This document shows, one piece after another, positions 1 through 6,651 of a stretch of DNA of 9,315 nt (position 1 is its first letter; every line of letters starts with the position of its first letter). Both the position numbers and the translations under genes were made by a program. This DNA is from JBOHPP01 sp050731755 (GTDB taxonomy: Bacteria; Methylomirabilota; Methylomirabilia; Rokubacteriales; CSP1-6). The stretch is from NCBI GenBank assembly GCA_050731755.1, contig JBOHPP010000177.1, positions 1-9,315 of the forward strand, written 5' to 3'. The notes under the pieces were generated by a model. It was not told where the DNA came from. It saw only the letters and a program-made list of their open reading frames with translations, and ran no database searches.

Positions 1-1
1 C

Positions 2-475
2 CGCGGCGCCTCGGCGTCCAGCCCCGAAGCCCGAGCGGCGGTGGCGCGCGACCTCGAGGCGGCGCTCGCCCAGCATCCTTCGGCGTCGAACGCGGCACAG
101 GCCGCTCTCGAGCTGGGCAATCTGCGCTACGAGGAGCGCGACTATGTCCGCGCCCGCAGCGCCTGGGAGGTCGCCGTGGCCCGGGCCGCTTCGCCGACGG
201 TTCGCACCCTGGCGCGTGCCGGGGTCGGCGACACCTGGGAGGCCGAAGGTCATCCAGGCAAGGCGGCCGAGGCCTACCAGGCCGCTCTGGCGCTGCTTCG
301 CCCCGCCGACTTCTACTACGAAGAGCTCCTGCTGGCGCTGGGGCGGGCCCAGGAGCTCAGCGGCAACCGGGACGCGGCGGTGGAGACCTACCGGCGCCTG
401 GTCCGCGAGCGTCCCCGCAGCCCACGCACCGATGACGTTCGCGCGCGGCTGGCGGCGTTGGGAGCCGCGCCGTAG
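2..475 (+). CDS. TPR-repeat protein, 3' part of gene (5' end outside window)
   Basis: The frame is open from the first bases of the window, so this is the C-terminal part (about 157 residues) of a longer protein; the GTG at 41 is only an internal start candidate. The sequence is Ala/Leu-rich and helical with repeating tetratricopeptide-type units: one reads ALELGNLRYEERDYVRARSA, another AGVGDTWEAEGHPGKAAEAY, and a third has LLALGRAQELSGNRDAAVET followed by YRRLVRERPRSP. These carry the usual small residue, Gly-x-Tyr/Leu and Ala-x-x-x-Tyr spacing of TPR helices. TPR proteins are scaffolds, and the role here cannot be told; a periplasmic or membrane-anchored YfgM-like protein is possible, but the N-terminus that would show a signal or membrane segment is missing. 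It ends in TAG and converges with the peroxiredoxin gene, with 32 bp between the two stops and no clear terminator. Repeat identity is fairly sure; function is not. Confidence 0.8.
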   Translation, partial: RGASASSPEARAAVARDLEAALAQHPSASNAAQAALELGNLRYEERDYVRARSAWEVAVARAASPTVRTLARAGVGDTWEAEGHPGKAAEAYQAALALLRPADFYYEELLLALGRAQELSGNRDAAVETYRRLVRERPRSPRTDDVRARLAALGAAP

Positions 476-507
476 GGGCGCCAACCCTGAAGTGCCGATA
501 AGAGGTA

Positions 508-990
508 TTATGTCAACTTCCGGGGAGATCGCAGGGACTCGATCAGATCGAGGATTCTCAGGATCTCACTTCCCTCCCGCACCATGTCCCGGTCACCGGC
601 CTGGCCCCAGCGCAGGATGCCCGCCCGGTCCACGATGAAGGTGGAGCGATAGGCGACGTTTCGCTCCTCGTCGTGGACCCCGTAGGCCCCCATGACCCGG
701 CGGTGGACATCGCTCAGGAGCGGAAACGGCAGGCGCCGGGCGTCGGCGAAGGCACGGTGGCAGAACGGGCTGTCGCCACTGACGGCGGCGAGCGCGGCCC
801 CGCGCTCCTGAATCTTCTGGGCGACCTGAGCCAGGCCGCCGAGCTCAGGGGTTCAGATCCGCCCCCAGTCGTAGCAGTAGAACGCCAGAACGACGTCGGC
901 CCGCCCCCGGAAGCTGGCGAGCGCGAGATCCCCGCCCTCGGTGGACGGCAGCGTGAACTCCGGAGCCATCGCCCCATACCGTAGCGACAT
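508..990 (-). CDS. AhpE-like peroxiredoxin, probable selenoprotein (Sec46 encoded by in-frame TGA)
   Basis: Peroxiredoxins reduce H2O2 and organic peroxides through an active-site Cys or Sec. Read through one TGA (855-853), the frame gives 160 residues from ATG 990. A GAGG lies 6 nt upstream; ATG 996 is a possible alternative start. The N-terminus has GAMAPEFTLPSTEGG, as in this family. Strand beta3 and the active site read VVLAFYCYDWGRI-U-TPEL, which aligns with the family pattern FYPxDFTPxCTxEL and puts the TGA exactly on the peroxidatic Cys. The rest is intact: AAVSGDSPFCHRAFAD (68-83), PFPLLSDVHR, AYGVHDEERNVAYRSTFIVD and a TAA stop. The AYGV...R-TFIVDR-G segment is closest to the AhpE/BCP-like one-Cys group. 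Other cysteines are Cys39 and Cys77. The usual Pro and Thr of PxxxTxxC are Cys39 and Gly43. It is the last gene of the leftward run, 60 nt after the paaA-like gene. The alternative is a pseudogene with a nonsense mutation. Confidence 0.85.
825..849 (-). promoter_or_regulatory. Bacterial SECIS-like hairpin just 3' of the TGA
   Basis: Starting 3 nt after the TGA, the minus strand has arms CCTGAGC and GCTCAGG (7 perfect pairs) enclosing 11 nt. Those 11 nt can fold further as a bulged U, three pairs (CGG with CUG, including one G-U) and a 4-nt loop CGGC. As I recall it, the E. coli fdhF SECIS also has a bulged U, three pairs and a 4-nt loop (GGUC). The G at loop position 2 is shared; the following U is a G here. 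The loop begins 14 nt after the TGA, compared with 18 nt in fdhF, so the spacing is short. The element is within the coding sequence, as in other bacterial SECIS elements. Confidence 0.6.
853..855 (-). other. In-frame TGA read as selenocysteine codon (residue 46)
   Basis: On the minus strand the codons around this TGA read GGG CGG ATC TGA ACC CCT GAG. They are in phase with both the upstream start (990) and the downstream C-terminal coding region (stop 508-510). The position matches the catalytic Cys of peroxiredoxins. A random nonsense mutation landing on this codon, with no other lesion in the gene, is much less likely than recoding. Recoding would need SelA, SelB, SelC and SelD in the genome, none of which lies in this window. 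Confidence 0.8.
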
Positions 991-1050
991 CGGCATCCTC
1001 GGGACTATCGTGATTTCGGTATGTTACCAACCATCGCGTGAGACCCCACG
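991..1050 (-). promoter_or_regulatory. Gap between paaA-like gene and peroxiredoxin gene; weak promoter/operator candidate
   Basis: This 60-nt gap is AT-richer than its surroundings. It holds an interrupted palindrome GGTA-TGT-TACC (1018-1028). It also holds a poor promoter candidate on the minus strand: TTGGTA at 1030-1025, then 15 nt, then GATAGT at 1009-1004. The ribosome binding site GAGG (1000-997) sits 6 nt before ATG 990. The peroxidase could therefore be transcribed separately from paaK and the paaA-like gene, but read-through is equally possible. No terminator-like hairpin was seen after the paaA-like gene. Confidence 0.25.
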
Positions 1051-1872
1051 TCAACCAGGAATGTGGGCTTCTTCGGGCAGGTCGGCCCACCGGGGCTTCC
1101 ACTCGGGGACGGCGAGCCCGACCTTCGCGCAGAGGCCGCGGACCTCGTCGGCGAAGGCCTGGCGCACCTCGTCGTTGTCCCGGCCCTTCAGCCCGAGCTC
1201 GCGGTAGCGGCGGTTCTTGGGCGAGCCGGGGCGGCCGAAGATGTTCATCGTCCGGATGTACCACTTGTTGAAGGTGGCCTGAGCCTCGTCGTGGGTCGCC
1301 GGGTCATCGCTGAGCTTCTTCACCCAGAACTCCCCGTGCCGGATATGGAACTTCTCCTCCTTGAAGATGCCCTCGATGGCCCGGACCCACGGGCCGTACG
1401 AGCAGTGCCGAACGTCCTCGAGCTGATGGCCGGCCCCCCGGTCCATGCAGAAGTTGAAGAAGATGAAATCGGCCCAGGTCTCGATGGGGTAATAGAAGAT
1501 GTTCACGCGCTTGTCGCTGGTGATCCGCTTCGTGCCGATGTCGGCCGCGGCGTCGATGCGCATGGTGAAGATCTCGTCGTGGGCGCTCACGTGGCTGGTC
1601 ACGTCCGCCCCCAGGTCGGCCAGCAGGCCGTACATCACCGTCGCATGGCGAATCTCGTCTTTCACGATCTGCGCGACCACGTGCTTTTCCTCCACGGTGG
1701 GCGCCTTGCAAATCCAGGGCACGTAGCCGTAACCCCCGGCCAGCTCGGAGTCGGCCTGCATGGTCATGAGGTGCACCAGGTGCTCGCGGTACTCGGACGT
1801 CATCTCGTCTGCGGACTCCAGGCGGATCCCGCTGCGGATCTTCGCCATCATCGCCTTGTCGAGGTCACTCAT
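1051..1872 (-). CDS. PaaA-like phenylacetyl-CoA epoxidase family protein (di-iron, PF05138 type)
   Basis: Encodes 273 residues related to PaaA, the catalytic di-iron subunit of the phenylacetyl-CoA 1,2-epoxidase complex. The ferritin-like metal site is visible: Glu43 (QADSELAGG), Glu73-x-x-His76 (KDEIRHA), Asp144 (CMDRGA) and Glu173-x-x-His176 (KEEKFH). These correspond to the HSE, DEAGH, VDGA and KEESFH segments of E. coli PaaA. The segment SYGPWVRAI also matches PaaA SYGPYARAM. It is shorter than E. coli PaaA (about 309 residues), mostly at the C-terminus. ATG 1872 has a GGAGGAGG about 7 nt upstream and overlaps the paaK stop by 4 nt (ATGA), so translation is probably coupled. None of the partners PaaB, PaaC, PaaD or PaaE is in the window, so the substrate and even complex formation are open. 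It could be a diverged oxygenase acting on another CoA thioester. Family is confident, exact reaction is not. Confidence 0.85.
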   Translation of the reverse strand: MSDLDKAMMAKIRSGIRLESADEMTSEYREHLVHLMTMQADSELAGGYGYVPWICKAPTVEEKHVVAQIVKDEIRHATVMYGLLADLGADVTSHVSAHDEIFTMRIDAAADIGTKRITSDKRVNIFYYPIETWADFIFFNFCMDRGAGHQLEDVRHCSYGPWVRAIEGIFKEEKFHIRHGEFWVKKLSDDPATHDEAQATFNKWYIRTMNIFGRPGSPKNRRYRELGLKGRDNDEVRQAFADEVRGLCAKVGLAVPEWKPRWADLPEEAHIPG

Positions 1873-3179
1873 CGCTTGGCCTCCTCCGTTCTCTCGACCA
1901 CCCGGACCGCTTTGCCCTCCGAGCGTGGGATCGTGCGGGGCGGCACCAGCCGGACCGCGACGGTGAGTCCCAGCGCCGCCCGCAGCCGGGCAGCCACGTG
2001 CTGCTGCAGCGCGGCGGCGGCCGGATGGTCGTCCCCAAGACCGCCGGCCCGCTCCAAGAACGCCGGGGCCGGCTCCACCTGGACCTCGACCCGGGCCAGC
2101 GTGAGCGTCCGGTCGACCACCACCTGGTAGTGGGGCACGAGGTCCTCGACGTCGAGCAGGGCCTGCTCCACCTCGGAGGGGTACACGTTCACCCCCTTGA
2201 TGATAAGCATATCGTCAGCGCGGCCGACGATCCTGCGCATTCGCGCCGATGTCCGACCGCAGCGGCAGGGCTCGAGCGTGAGTGCCGTGACGTCACCCGT
2301 GCGGTAGCGGATCATGGGCAGCCCGCGCTTGGTAAGGGTGGTGAGCACCAGCTCGCCCTGGTCCCCGGGCCCGAGCGGCTCGCCGGTGGCGGGGTCGACG
2401 ACCTCGGGCAGGAAGTGGTCGTCCGCGATGTGCAGGCCCTCGCGGGCCTCACACTCCCCGCTCACGCCGGGACCGACGATCTCGCTGAGACCATAGCTAT
2501 CGTAGGCCGGGCACCCTAGGGCCGCTTCCAGAGCTCGGCGAACGCCTTCCGTCCACGGCTCGGCGCCGAACATCCCATAGCGCAGGCCCAGCTCGCCGGG
2601 CTTGACCCCCTGCTCGGCGAGCGTCTCGGCGATGTGCAGGACGAAGGAGGGCGTGCCGCAGAGGCCGGCGGGCCGAAGATCGCGCAGGAGCAGGCACTGC
2701 CGGGCCGTGTTGCCCGACGAGGCCGGGACCACCGACAGGCCGATGCGCTCGGCGCCGTGATGGAAGCCCAGGCCGCCGGTGAAGAGACCGTAGCCGAAGG
2801 CGTTGTGAAAGAGGTCCCCGGGGCGGGCTCCCGCGGCCACCATGACGCGCGCCATGACCTCCCGCCAGACCTCCATGTCGGAGGCCGTGTAGCCGACGAC
2901 GGTCGGCTTGCCCTTCGTTCCCGACGAGGCGTGCAGGCGGACGATCTCGGCCGGCGGGACGGCGAAGAGTCCGAACGGGTACTGCTCCCGGAGATCGCTC
3001 TTGCGGGTGAACGGCAGCCGGGGCAGGTCCTTCAGGCTCCGCACCGTGACGCCGCCGAGCCGCTCGTGGTGCCAGGGCACCCGCGCGGCAGCCCAGGCGA
3101 GCGTCTCCTGCAGCCGCGCGAGCTGCAGCGCCTCGCGCTCGGCGCGCGGCTGGCGTTCGGCCTCCGGGTTCCAGATCAC
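1869..3179 (-). CDS. paaK: Phenylacetate-CoA ligase (AMP-forming)
   Basis: Encodes 436 residues, the usual PaaK length. The enzyme activates phenylacetate with ATP and CoA to phenylacetyl-CoA in the cytosol. Visible motifs are the P-loop-like SSGTKGKPTVVGYT (85-98), the adenylate motif DSYGLSE (227-233), YRTGD (292-296), the hinge region RRIVGRADDMLIIKG (315-329) and the C-terminal VNVYPSEVEQALL. The EPCRCGRT stretch (303-310) is also family-typical. The start is GTG at 3179 (IWNPEAE follows); no other in-frame start lies before the upstream stop at 3249-3251, and the ribosome binding site is weak. It is 69 nt after the small upstream ORF and overlaps the paaA-like gene by 4 nt, which supports a role in making the CoA thioester used by that protein. 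Related ligases act on other aryl acids, so substrate is inferred. Confidence 0.92.
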   Translation of the reverse strand: MIWNPEAERQPRAEREALQLARLQETLAWAAARVPWHHERLGGVTVRSLKDLPRLPFTRKSDLREQYPFGLFAVPPAEIVRLHASSGTKGKPTVVGYTASDMEVWREVMARVMVAAGARPGDLFHNAFGYGLFTGGLGFHHGAERIGLSVVPASSGNTARQCLLLRDLRPAGLCGTPSFVLHIAETLAEQGVKPGELGLRYGMFGAEPWTEGVRRALEAALGCPAYDSYGLSEIVGPGVSGECEAREGLHIADDHFLPEVVDPATGEPLGPGDQGELVLTTLTKRGLPMIRYRTGDVTALTLEPCRCGRTSARMRRIVGRADDMLIIKGVNVYPSEVEQALLDVEDLVPHYQVVVDRTLTLARVEVQVEPAPAFLERAGGLGDDHPAAAALQQHVAARLRAALGLTVAVRLVPPRTIPRSEGKAVRVVERTEEAKR

Positions 3180-3248
3180 TGGAGCGGGGGCCGCGAGGCC
3201 GGCTCGGCCCGTGGGTGGCCTGTTCGAGGTGCGTAGGGCTGCGTGGCT

Positions 3249-3587
3249 CTAGACCGATTGATCATTTCGGATTCCTGAGGCCATGCGGCAGGGGGGTTCC
3301 GGGAATTGCTGATCCACGATGCGGTGGTGACGGAGCCCCACGGCCTCTCGCTGAATCAGCAGGGCAAGGCGCGCCCCGGCCGCCCGCCGCCAGGCGCCGT
3401 CGTACTCGCGCTCGAGGCGATCCCGCTCTCGAGGCTCGCCCGCCGCGCCGAGCGCGACCCCCAGGCGGACCGCCTCGGCCAGCGCGTCGTCGAGTCGTTG
3501 GCCGGCGCGTCCCAGGGCCGCCGCCGTCTCGGCGAGGATCTCACGCGCGGTCCGCTCGAGCCCCTGTCGGCCCTGCAGCCCGCTCAG
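3249..3587 (-). CDS. Small helical protein of unknown function, probable CTG start
   Basis: I do not recognise this protein. The frame encodes about 112 residues and has no ATG, GTG or TTG where a start is expected. The best start is CTG 3587, which overlaps the glycosyltransferase TGA as CTGA and has GGAGG 5 nt upstream; this copies the ATGA coupling seen elsewhere in the window. Codons in this frame end mostly in G or C, as in the neighbouring genes. The product is Ala/Arg/Glu-rich and likely two long helices (ARLALLIQREAVGL lies near residues 72-85), with a tail RHHRIVDQQFPEPP then a Cys-containing end. No signal peptide or membrane helix is visible. Position suggests translation coupled to the glycosyltransferase. 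The alternative is a non-coding overlap that only mimics coding bias. Confidence 0.55.
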   Translation of the reverse strand: MSGLQGRQGLERTAREILAETAAALGRAGQRLDDALAEAVRLGVALGAAGEPRERDRLEREYDGAWRRAAGARLALLIQREAVGLRHHRIVDQQFPEPPCRMASGIRNDQSV

Positions 3588-4741
3588 CGTCCCCTCCCCG
3601 ACCGCGCCTGAGCCTCGCGGTACACGGCCAGGGTGCGATCGATCTGTAACCGTACGTCGAACTCCTGCACGGCGACTTCGCGGGCCCGGCGCCCCATGGC
3701 CTGGCGCCGCGCAGGGTCCAGCAGGAGGTCGATGGCGGCGTCGGCCAGGGCCGTGGCGTCCGCCTTGGCCAGCAACCCGGTCTCACCGTCACGCACCACC
3801 TCGTCGCAGCCGGGAGCACTGACCGCCACCGCTGGCAGGCCGCAGGCCGCGGCCTCGGCGAGGACCAGGCCCTGCGTCTCCGTCTCGGAGGCGAACAGGA
3901 AGAGGTCGGCGGCTCGGTAGCAAGGAGCCAGCGCGTCGTGGGGCCGGACGCCGAGAAAGCGGATGCCGTCCCGGACAGGCAGCGAGGCGGCCAGGCGGCG
4001 CAGCCGGTCGGCCTGGCTCCCCTGCCCAACCAGGACCAGGCGGGCGTGAGGCACGGTGCTGGCGATCCGTTCGAAGGCGGCCAGGATGCGGTGGACGCTC
4101 TTCTCGCGGTCGAGACGGCCGACGTAGAGGAGCAGGGCCTGCTCGGATCTCAGACCCAGCGCGCGCCGGGCGGCCTCGCGGTCGCCCGGTCTGAAGCGCT
4201 CGAGATCGATCCCGGTCGGCACCACGGCGATGGGCACGCGCACGCCGCGGGCCTGGAGCTCGTCGCGGACGACCGCCGAGGGCGCGATGACGGCGTCGGC
4301 GAAGGCGGCGAACCGGGTGCTCAGCCGGATGGCCGCCGCCTCGACGAGCGCTCGGCGAAGGGGCACGTAGTGGGCATACTTCTCGTAGCGCGTGTGATAC
4401 GTGAAGACGAGCGGTCGTCCCGCCCGGCGGGCCAGCCGCCGGGCCGTCGGCCCGAGCAGGAACGGGTGATGGGCGTGGAAGACGTCGATGGCGAGCGCGC
4501 GCACTCGGGCCGCGATGCGCCGCGAGTAGGGCACGGCCAGGGGGAACTGCGGATAGGTCAGCGCGGGGATCGAGGGATAGCGGACCACGTGGGACGGGTC
4601 GGCGGCCGCGTCGCGGAACCGGGGGGCGAAGACCCAGACCGGGTGGCCCCGGGCGTGGAGACCGCGCCGGAGTGTCTCCACCGACGTGGTGACGCCCCCG
4701 CAGAACGGCAGGTAGTTGTTGGTGAACAGCGCGACGCGCAC
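3584..4741 (-). CDS. GT4-family glycosyltransferase (GT-B fold)
   Basis: From GTG 4741 the product is 385 residues. It is a retaining GT-B glycosyltransferase of family 4, using a nucleotide sugar, probably on a membrane lipid or cell-surface acceptor. The N-terminal acceptor domain has NNYLPFCGGVTTSVETL (8-24), the Gly-Gly loop typical of GT4. It also has FHAHHPFLLG (88-97) and FTYHTRYEKYAHYVP (113-127), segments seen in diacylglycerol glucosyltransferases and PimB-like enzymes. The donor domain has VPTGIDLERF, GRLDREKS with Arg209 and Lys214, and the EX7E motif Glu288...Glu296. ATG 4804 would give 406 residues but overlaps the DUF151 gene by 52 nt and adds a sequence unlike the family, so GTG 4741, 11 nt after the upstream stop, is preferred. 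Exact sugar and acceptor cannot be told. Confidence 0.85.
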   Translation of the reverse strand: MRVALFTNNYLPFCGGVTTSVETLRRGLHARGHPVWVFAPRFRDAAADPSHVVRYPSIPALTYPQFPLAVPYSRRIAARVRALAIDVFHAHHPFLLGPTARRLARRAGRPLVFTYHTRYEKYAHYVPLRRALVEAAAIRLSTRFAAFADAVIAPSAVVRDELQARGVRVPIAVVPTGIDLERFRPGDREAARRALGLRSEQALLLYVGRLDREKSVHRILAAFERIASTVPHARLVLVGQGSQADRLRRLAASLPVRDGIRFLGVRPHDALAPCYRAADLFLFASETETQGLVLAEAAACGLPAVAVSAPGCDEVVRDGETGLLAKADATALADAAIDLLLDPARRQAMGRRAREVAVQEFDVRLQIDRTLAVYREAQARSGRGR

Positions 4742-4752
4742 GGGGCCGTCCG

Positions 4753-5259
4753 CTAGGCCTTGTTGAACTTCTCGAAGTCCTCCGGCTTGATGCTCCCCAG
4801 CCACTCCCGGATGCGCTCGGGATCGTCGGCCTTGACGCCCTCGGCCTCCTTGGCCGGGACGTCGAGGCTCTTGGCCTTGCGCACGACCTCCTCGTCGACG
4901 TAAATCGGAGCCCCCACCCGCAAGGCCAGCGCGATGGCGTCGGACGGTCGGGAGTCCACGGTGTACTCGATGTCGCCGATCTGGAGGTGGAGCACCGCGT
5001 AGAAGGTGTTTTCCTTGAGATCGGTGATGGCGATTTTCACCACGCGGGCGTCGATGGTCTCCAGGATGTTCTTGATGAGGTCGTGGGTCATCGGACGCGG
5101 CGTGGAGATCTTCTCCAGTTCCAGGGCGATGGCGTTGGCCTCGAAGATCCCCACCCAGATGGGGAGCGAACGCTTCTCCTCTTCGTCCTTGAGGATGATG
5201 ATCGGCATATTGGAGAGCGGATCGAGCGCCAGCCCCCGCACCTTCATCTCGACAAACAT
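4753..5259 (-). CDS. DUF151 / bifunctional nuclease (BFN) family protein
   Basis: Encodes 168 residues of the DUF151 family, named bifunctional nuclease after plant BFN proteins; a Thermotoga maritima member has a known structure. Family hallmarks are LPIWVGIFEANAIALELEK (32-50), the PRPMTHDLIKNILE stretch (55-68) and VDSRPSDAIALALRVGAPIYV (101-121). The last of these is the most conserved part. The C-terminal 45 residues are charged and there is no UVR domain. ATG 5259 has a GGAGGAGG ribosome binding site 4 nt away and overlaps the 3' end of miaB by 16 nt. A longer in-frame extension to 5823 is a shadow of miaB and is rejected. The physiological role of bacterial members is poorly defined, and nuclease activity here is inferred only from the family. 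Confidence 0.9.
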   Translation of the reverse strand: MFVEMKVRGLALDPLSNMPIIILKDEEEKRSLPIWVGIFEANAIALELEKISTPRPMTHDLIKNILETIDARVVKIAITDLKENTFYAVLHLQIGDIEYTVDSRPSDAIALALRVGAPIYVDEEVVRKAKSLDVPAKEAEGVKADDPERIREWLGSIKPEDFEKFNKA

Positions 5260-6587
5260 ACGGCCTCCTCCGGGAGCGCAGCGACAGTCCCGCGCAGGCT
5301 GTGGGGCAGCACGTCGGTGATCCTGATCGCCACGATGTCGCCGATTGCGACCCCGGGGGCCGCTGCGAAGTTCACCACCCGGTTGCACCGGGTCCGGCCC
5401 TGCAGCTCGTCGGCCTCCCGGCGGGACCGGCCGTCGACCAGCACCTCGACGGTCTGGCCGAGGAGACGACGGCTGCGCTCGGCGCCGATTCGCGCGGCGA
5501 GCGCGAGCAGACGGCTGTTCCGATCGGCCTTGACCGGGAGCGGGATCTGGTCGGGCATGCTCGCCGCCGGCGTGCCCGGCCGGGGCGAGTACCGGAAGGC
5601 GAAGACGTTGTCGTAGCCGATGCGCTCGACCATGTCGAGCGTCTGCTGGAAGTCGTCTTCGGTTTCGCCGGGGAAGCCGAGGATCAGGTCCGTCGAGAGG
5701 GCGACCTCGGGCACGGCCTCCCGCAGCTCGGCGATGAGGGCGAAATAGCGCTCGCGCGTATAGCCGCGGTTCATCCGCTCGAGCACCCGGTCGGCCCCCG
5801 ACTGCAGCGGCAGGTGCACCCACTCGCAGACGGGGGGCACGTCACGGATGGCCCGAATCAACCGGGTGGTGAAGTTGAAGGGGTTGGAGGTGGTGAAGCG
5901 GATGCGCGCGATCCCTTCCACGCCGGCCACTCGTTCCAACAGGGCGGCCAGGTCGGTGGGCGGATCGAGGTCGCGGCCGTACATCTCGACCGTCTGCCCC
6001 AGCAGGGTCACCTCGCGGCAGCCCTCGGCGGCGAGCCCCTCGATCTCCGCGACGACCGACTCGGGGGAGTGACTGCGCTGGCGGCCACGCGTGACCGGAA
6101 CCACGCAGAAGGTGCAATGCTTCTCGCAGCCCTCCATCACGGTGACGTAGGCGCGGAGGCGAGAGGTGCCGTCGGGCTTGGCGGTGATTTTCACCAGCGG
6201 GGCCTCGCCGGTCTCCAGCACCGGTCGTTGGCCGTCCCGGGCCCGCTGCACCAGCTCGGCGACGCGGGCGATGGCGGGCGAGCCAAAGACGAGATCGACG
6301 CCGGGCGCCCGCCGCAGCAGCTCGGCCTGGTGGAGCTGGGCCATGCACCCCATGACGCCGACCAACAACCCCGGCCGGCGCGCCTTGAGACGCCGCAACT
6401 CGCCGAGCTTCGAAAAGACCTTGTCCTCGGCTTTCTCGCGAATGGCGCAGGTGTTGACGAGCACCAGATCGGCCTCGGCCTCGCTCGCCGTCAATTCCCA
6501 GGCCTGCGCCTTGAGCAGACCGGCCACGCGCTCCGAGTCGTACTCGTTCATCTGACAGCCGTACGTGATCAGGTGAAGCTTGGCCAT
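5244..6587 (-). CDS. miaB: tRNA-2-methylthio-N6-dimethylallyladenosine synthase
   Basis: Encodes 447 residues. MiaB is a radical-SAM methylthiotransferase that converts i6A37 to ms2i6A37 in tRNAs reading UNN codons. The N-terminal UPF0004 domain shows the three cluster cysteines: Cys11 in TYGCQMNEYDSE, Cys47 in VNTCAIREKAEDK and Cys81 in GVMGCMAQ. The radical SAM cluster motif is Cys154-x3-Cys158-x2-Cys161 (CEKHCTFC). LGQTVEMYG, STDLILGFPGETEDDF and RYSPRPGTPA follow, and a TRAM domain forms the last 70 or so residues. TYGCQMN favours MiaB over RimO or MtaB. ATG 6587 was chosen because MAKLHLITYGC matches family N-termini; the open frame upstream to 7166 is antisense-like shadow. A promoter candidate lies 31-59 nt upstream. 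The stop is inside the DUF151 gene. Confidence 0.95.
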   Translation of the reverse strand: MAKLHLITYGCQMNEYDSERVAGLLKAQAWELTASEAEADLVLVNTCAIREKAEDKVFSKLGELRRLKARRPGLLVGVMGCMAQLHQAELLRRAPGVDLVFGSPAIARVAELVQRARDGQRPVLETGEAPLVKITAKPDGTSRLRAYVTVMEGCEKHCTFCVVPVTRGRQRSHSPESVVAEIEGLAAEGCREVTLLGQTVEMYGRDLDPPTDLAALLERVAGVEGIARIRFTTSNPFNFTTRLIRAIRDVPPVCEWVHLPLQSGADRVLERMNRGYTRERYFALIAELREAVPEVALSTDLILGFPGETEDDFQQTLDMVERIGYDNVFAFRYSPRPGTPAASMPDQIPLPVKADRNSRLLALAARIGAERSRRLLGQTVEVLVDGRSRREADELQGRTRCNRVVNFAAAPGVAIGDIVAIRITDVLPHSLRGTVAALPEEAVCLSR

Positions 6588-6617
6588 GCGCGGTTTGGAG
6601 CCTGCAACGCTGGGTTG

Positions 6618-6646
6618 ACCGTAGCATCGGGTCCCAGGGAAGTCAA
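6618..6646 (-). promoter_or_regulatory. Candidate sigma-70 promoter for miaB run
   Basis: On the minus strand TTGACT (6646-6641) is followed by 17 nt and TACGGT (6623-6618). The -35 is a 5/6 match and the -10 only 3/6. The start of transcription would fall near 6611, giving a leader of about 24 nt before ATG 6587. It sits just after the terminator-like repeat that follows the FBP gene, which is where a new transcription unit would begin. Confidence 0.45.
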
Positions 6647-6651
6647 CGGAA

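Noticed and set aside
508..990. Peroxiredoxin as a frameshifted or nonsense pseudogene
   Set aside because: The frame is the same on both sides of the TGA, no other lesion exists, the TGA sits on the catalytic residue and a SECIS-like hairpin follows. Not fully excluded without the rest of the genome.
845..1264. 139-aa leftward ORF across the start of the peroxiredoxin and end of the paaA-like gene
   Set aside because: Frame shifted from both real genes; Arg/Pro-rich composition typical of a GC-rich shadow frame.
1063..2130. 355-aa rightward ORF
   Set aside because: Antisense to the paaA-like gene and paaK; no family features, and both opposite-strand genes have clear motifs.
3189..3209. 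GC-rich hairpin before paaK (7 pairs with a 2-nt bulge) as terminator or attenuator
   Set aside because: No U-tract and such stems are expected by chance in DNA this GC-rich.
3541..4029. 162-aa leftward ORF inside the glycosyltransferase gene
   Set aside because: Out-of-frame shadow, rich in Arg, Pro and Trp; the GT4 frame covers the same bases with conserved motifs.
5260..5823. N-terminal extension of the DUF151 frame
   Set aside because: Lies within miaB in another frame; ATG 5259 has a strong ribosome binding site and matches the family start.
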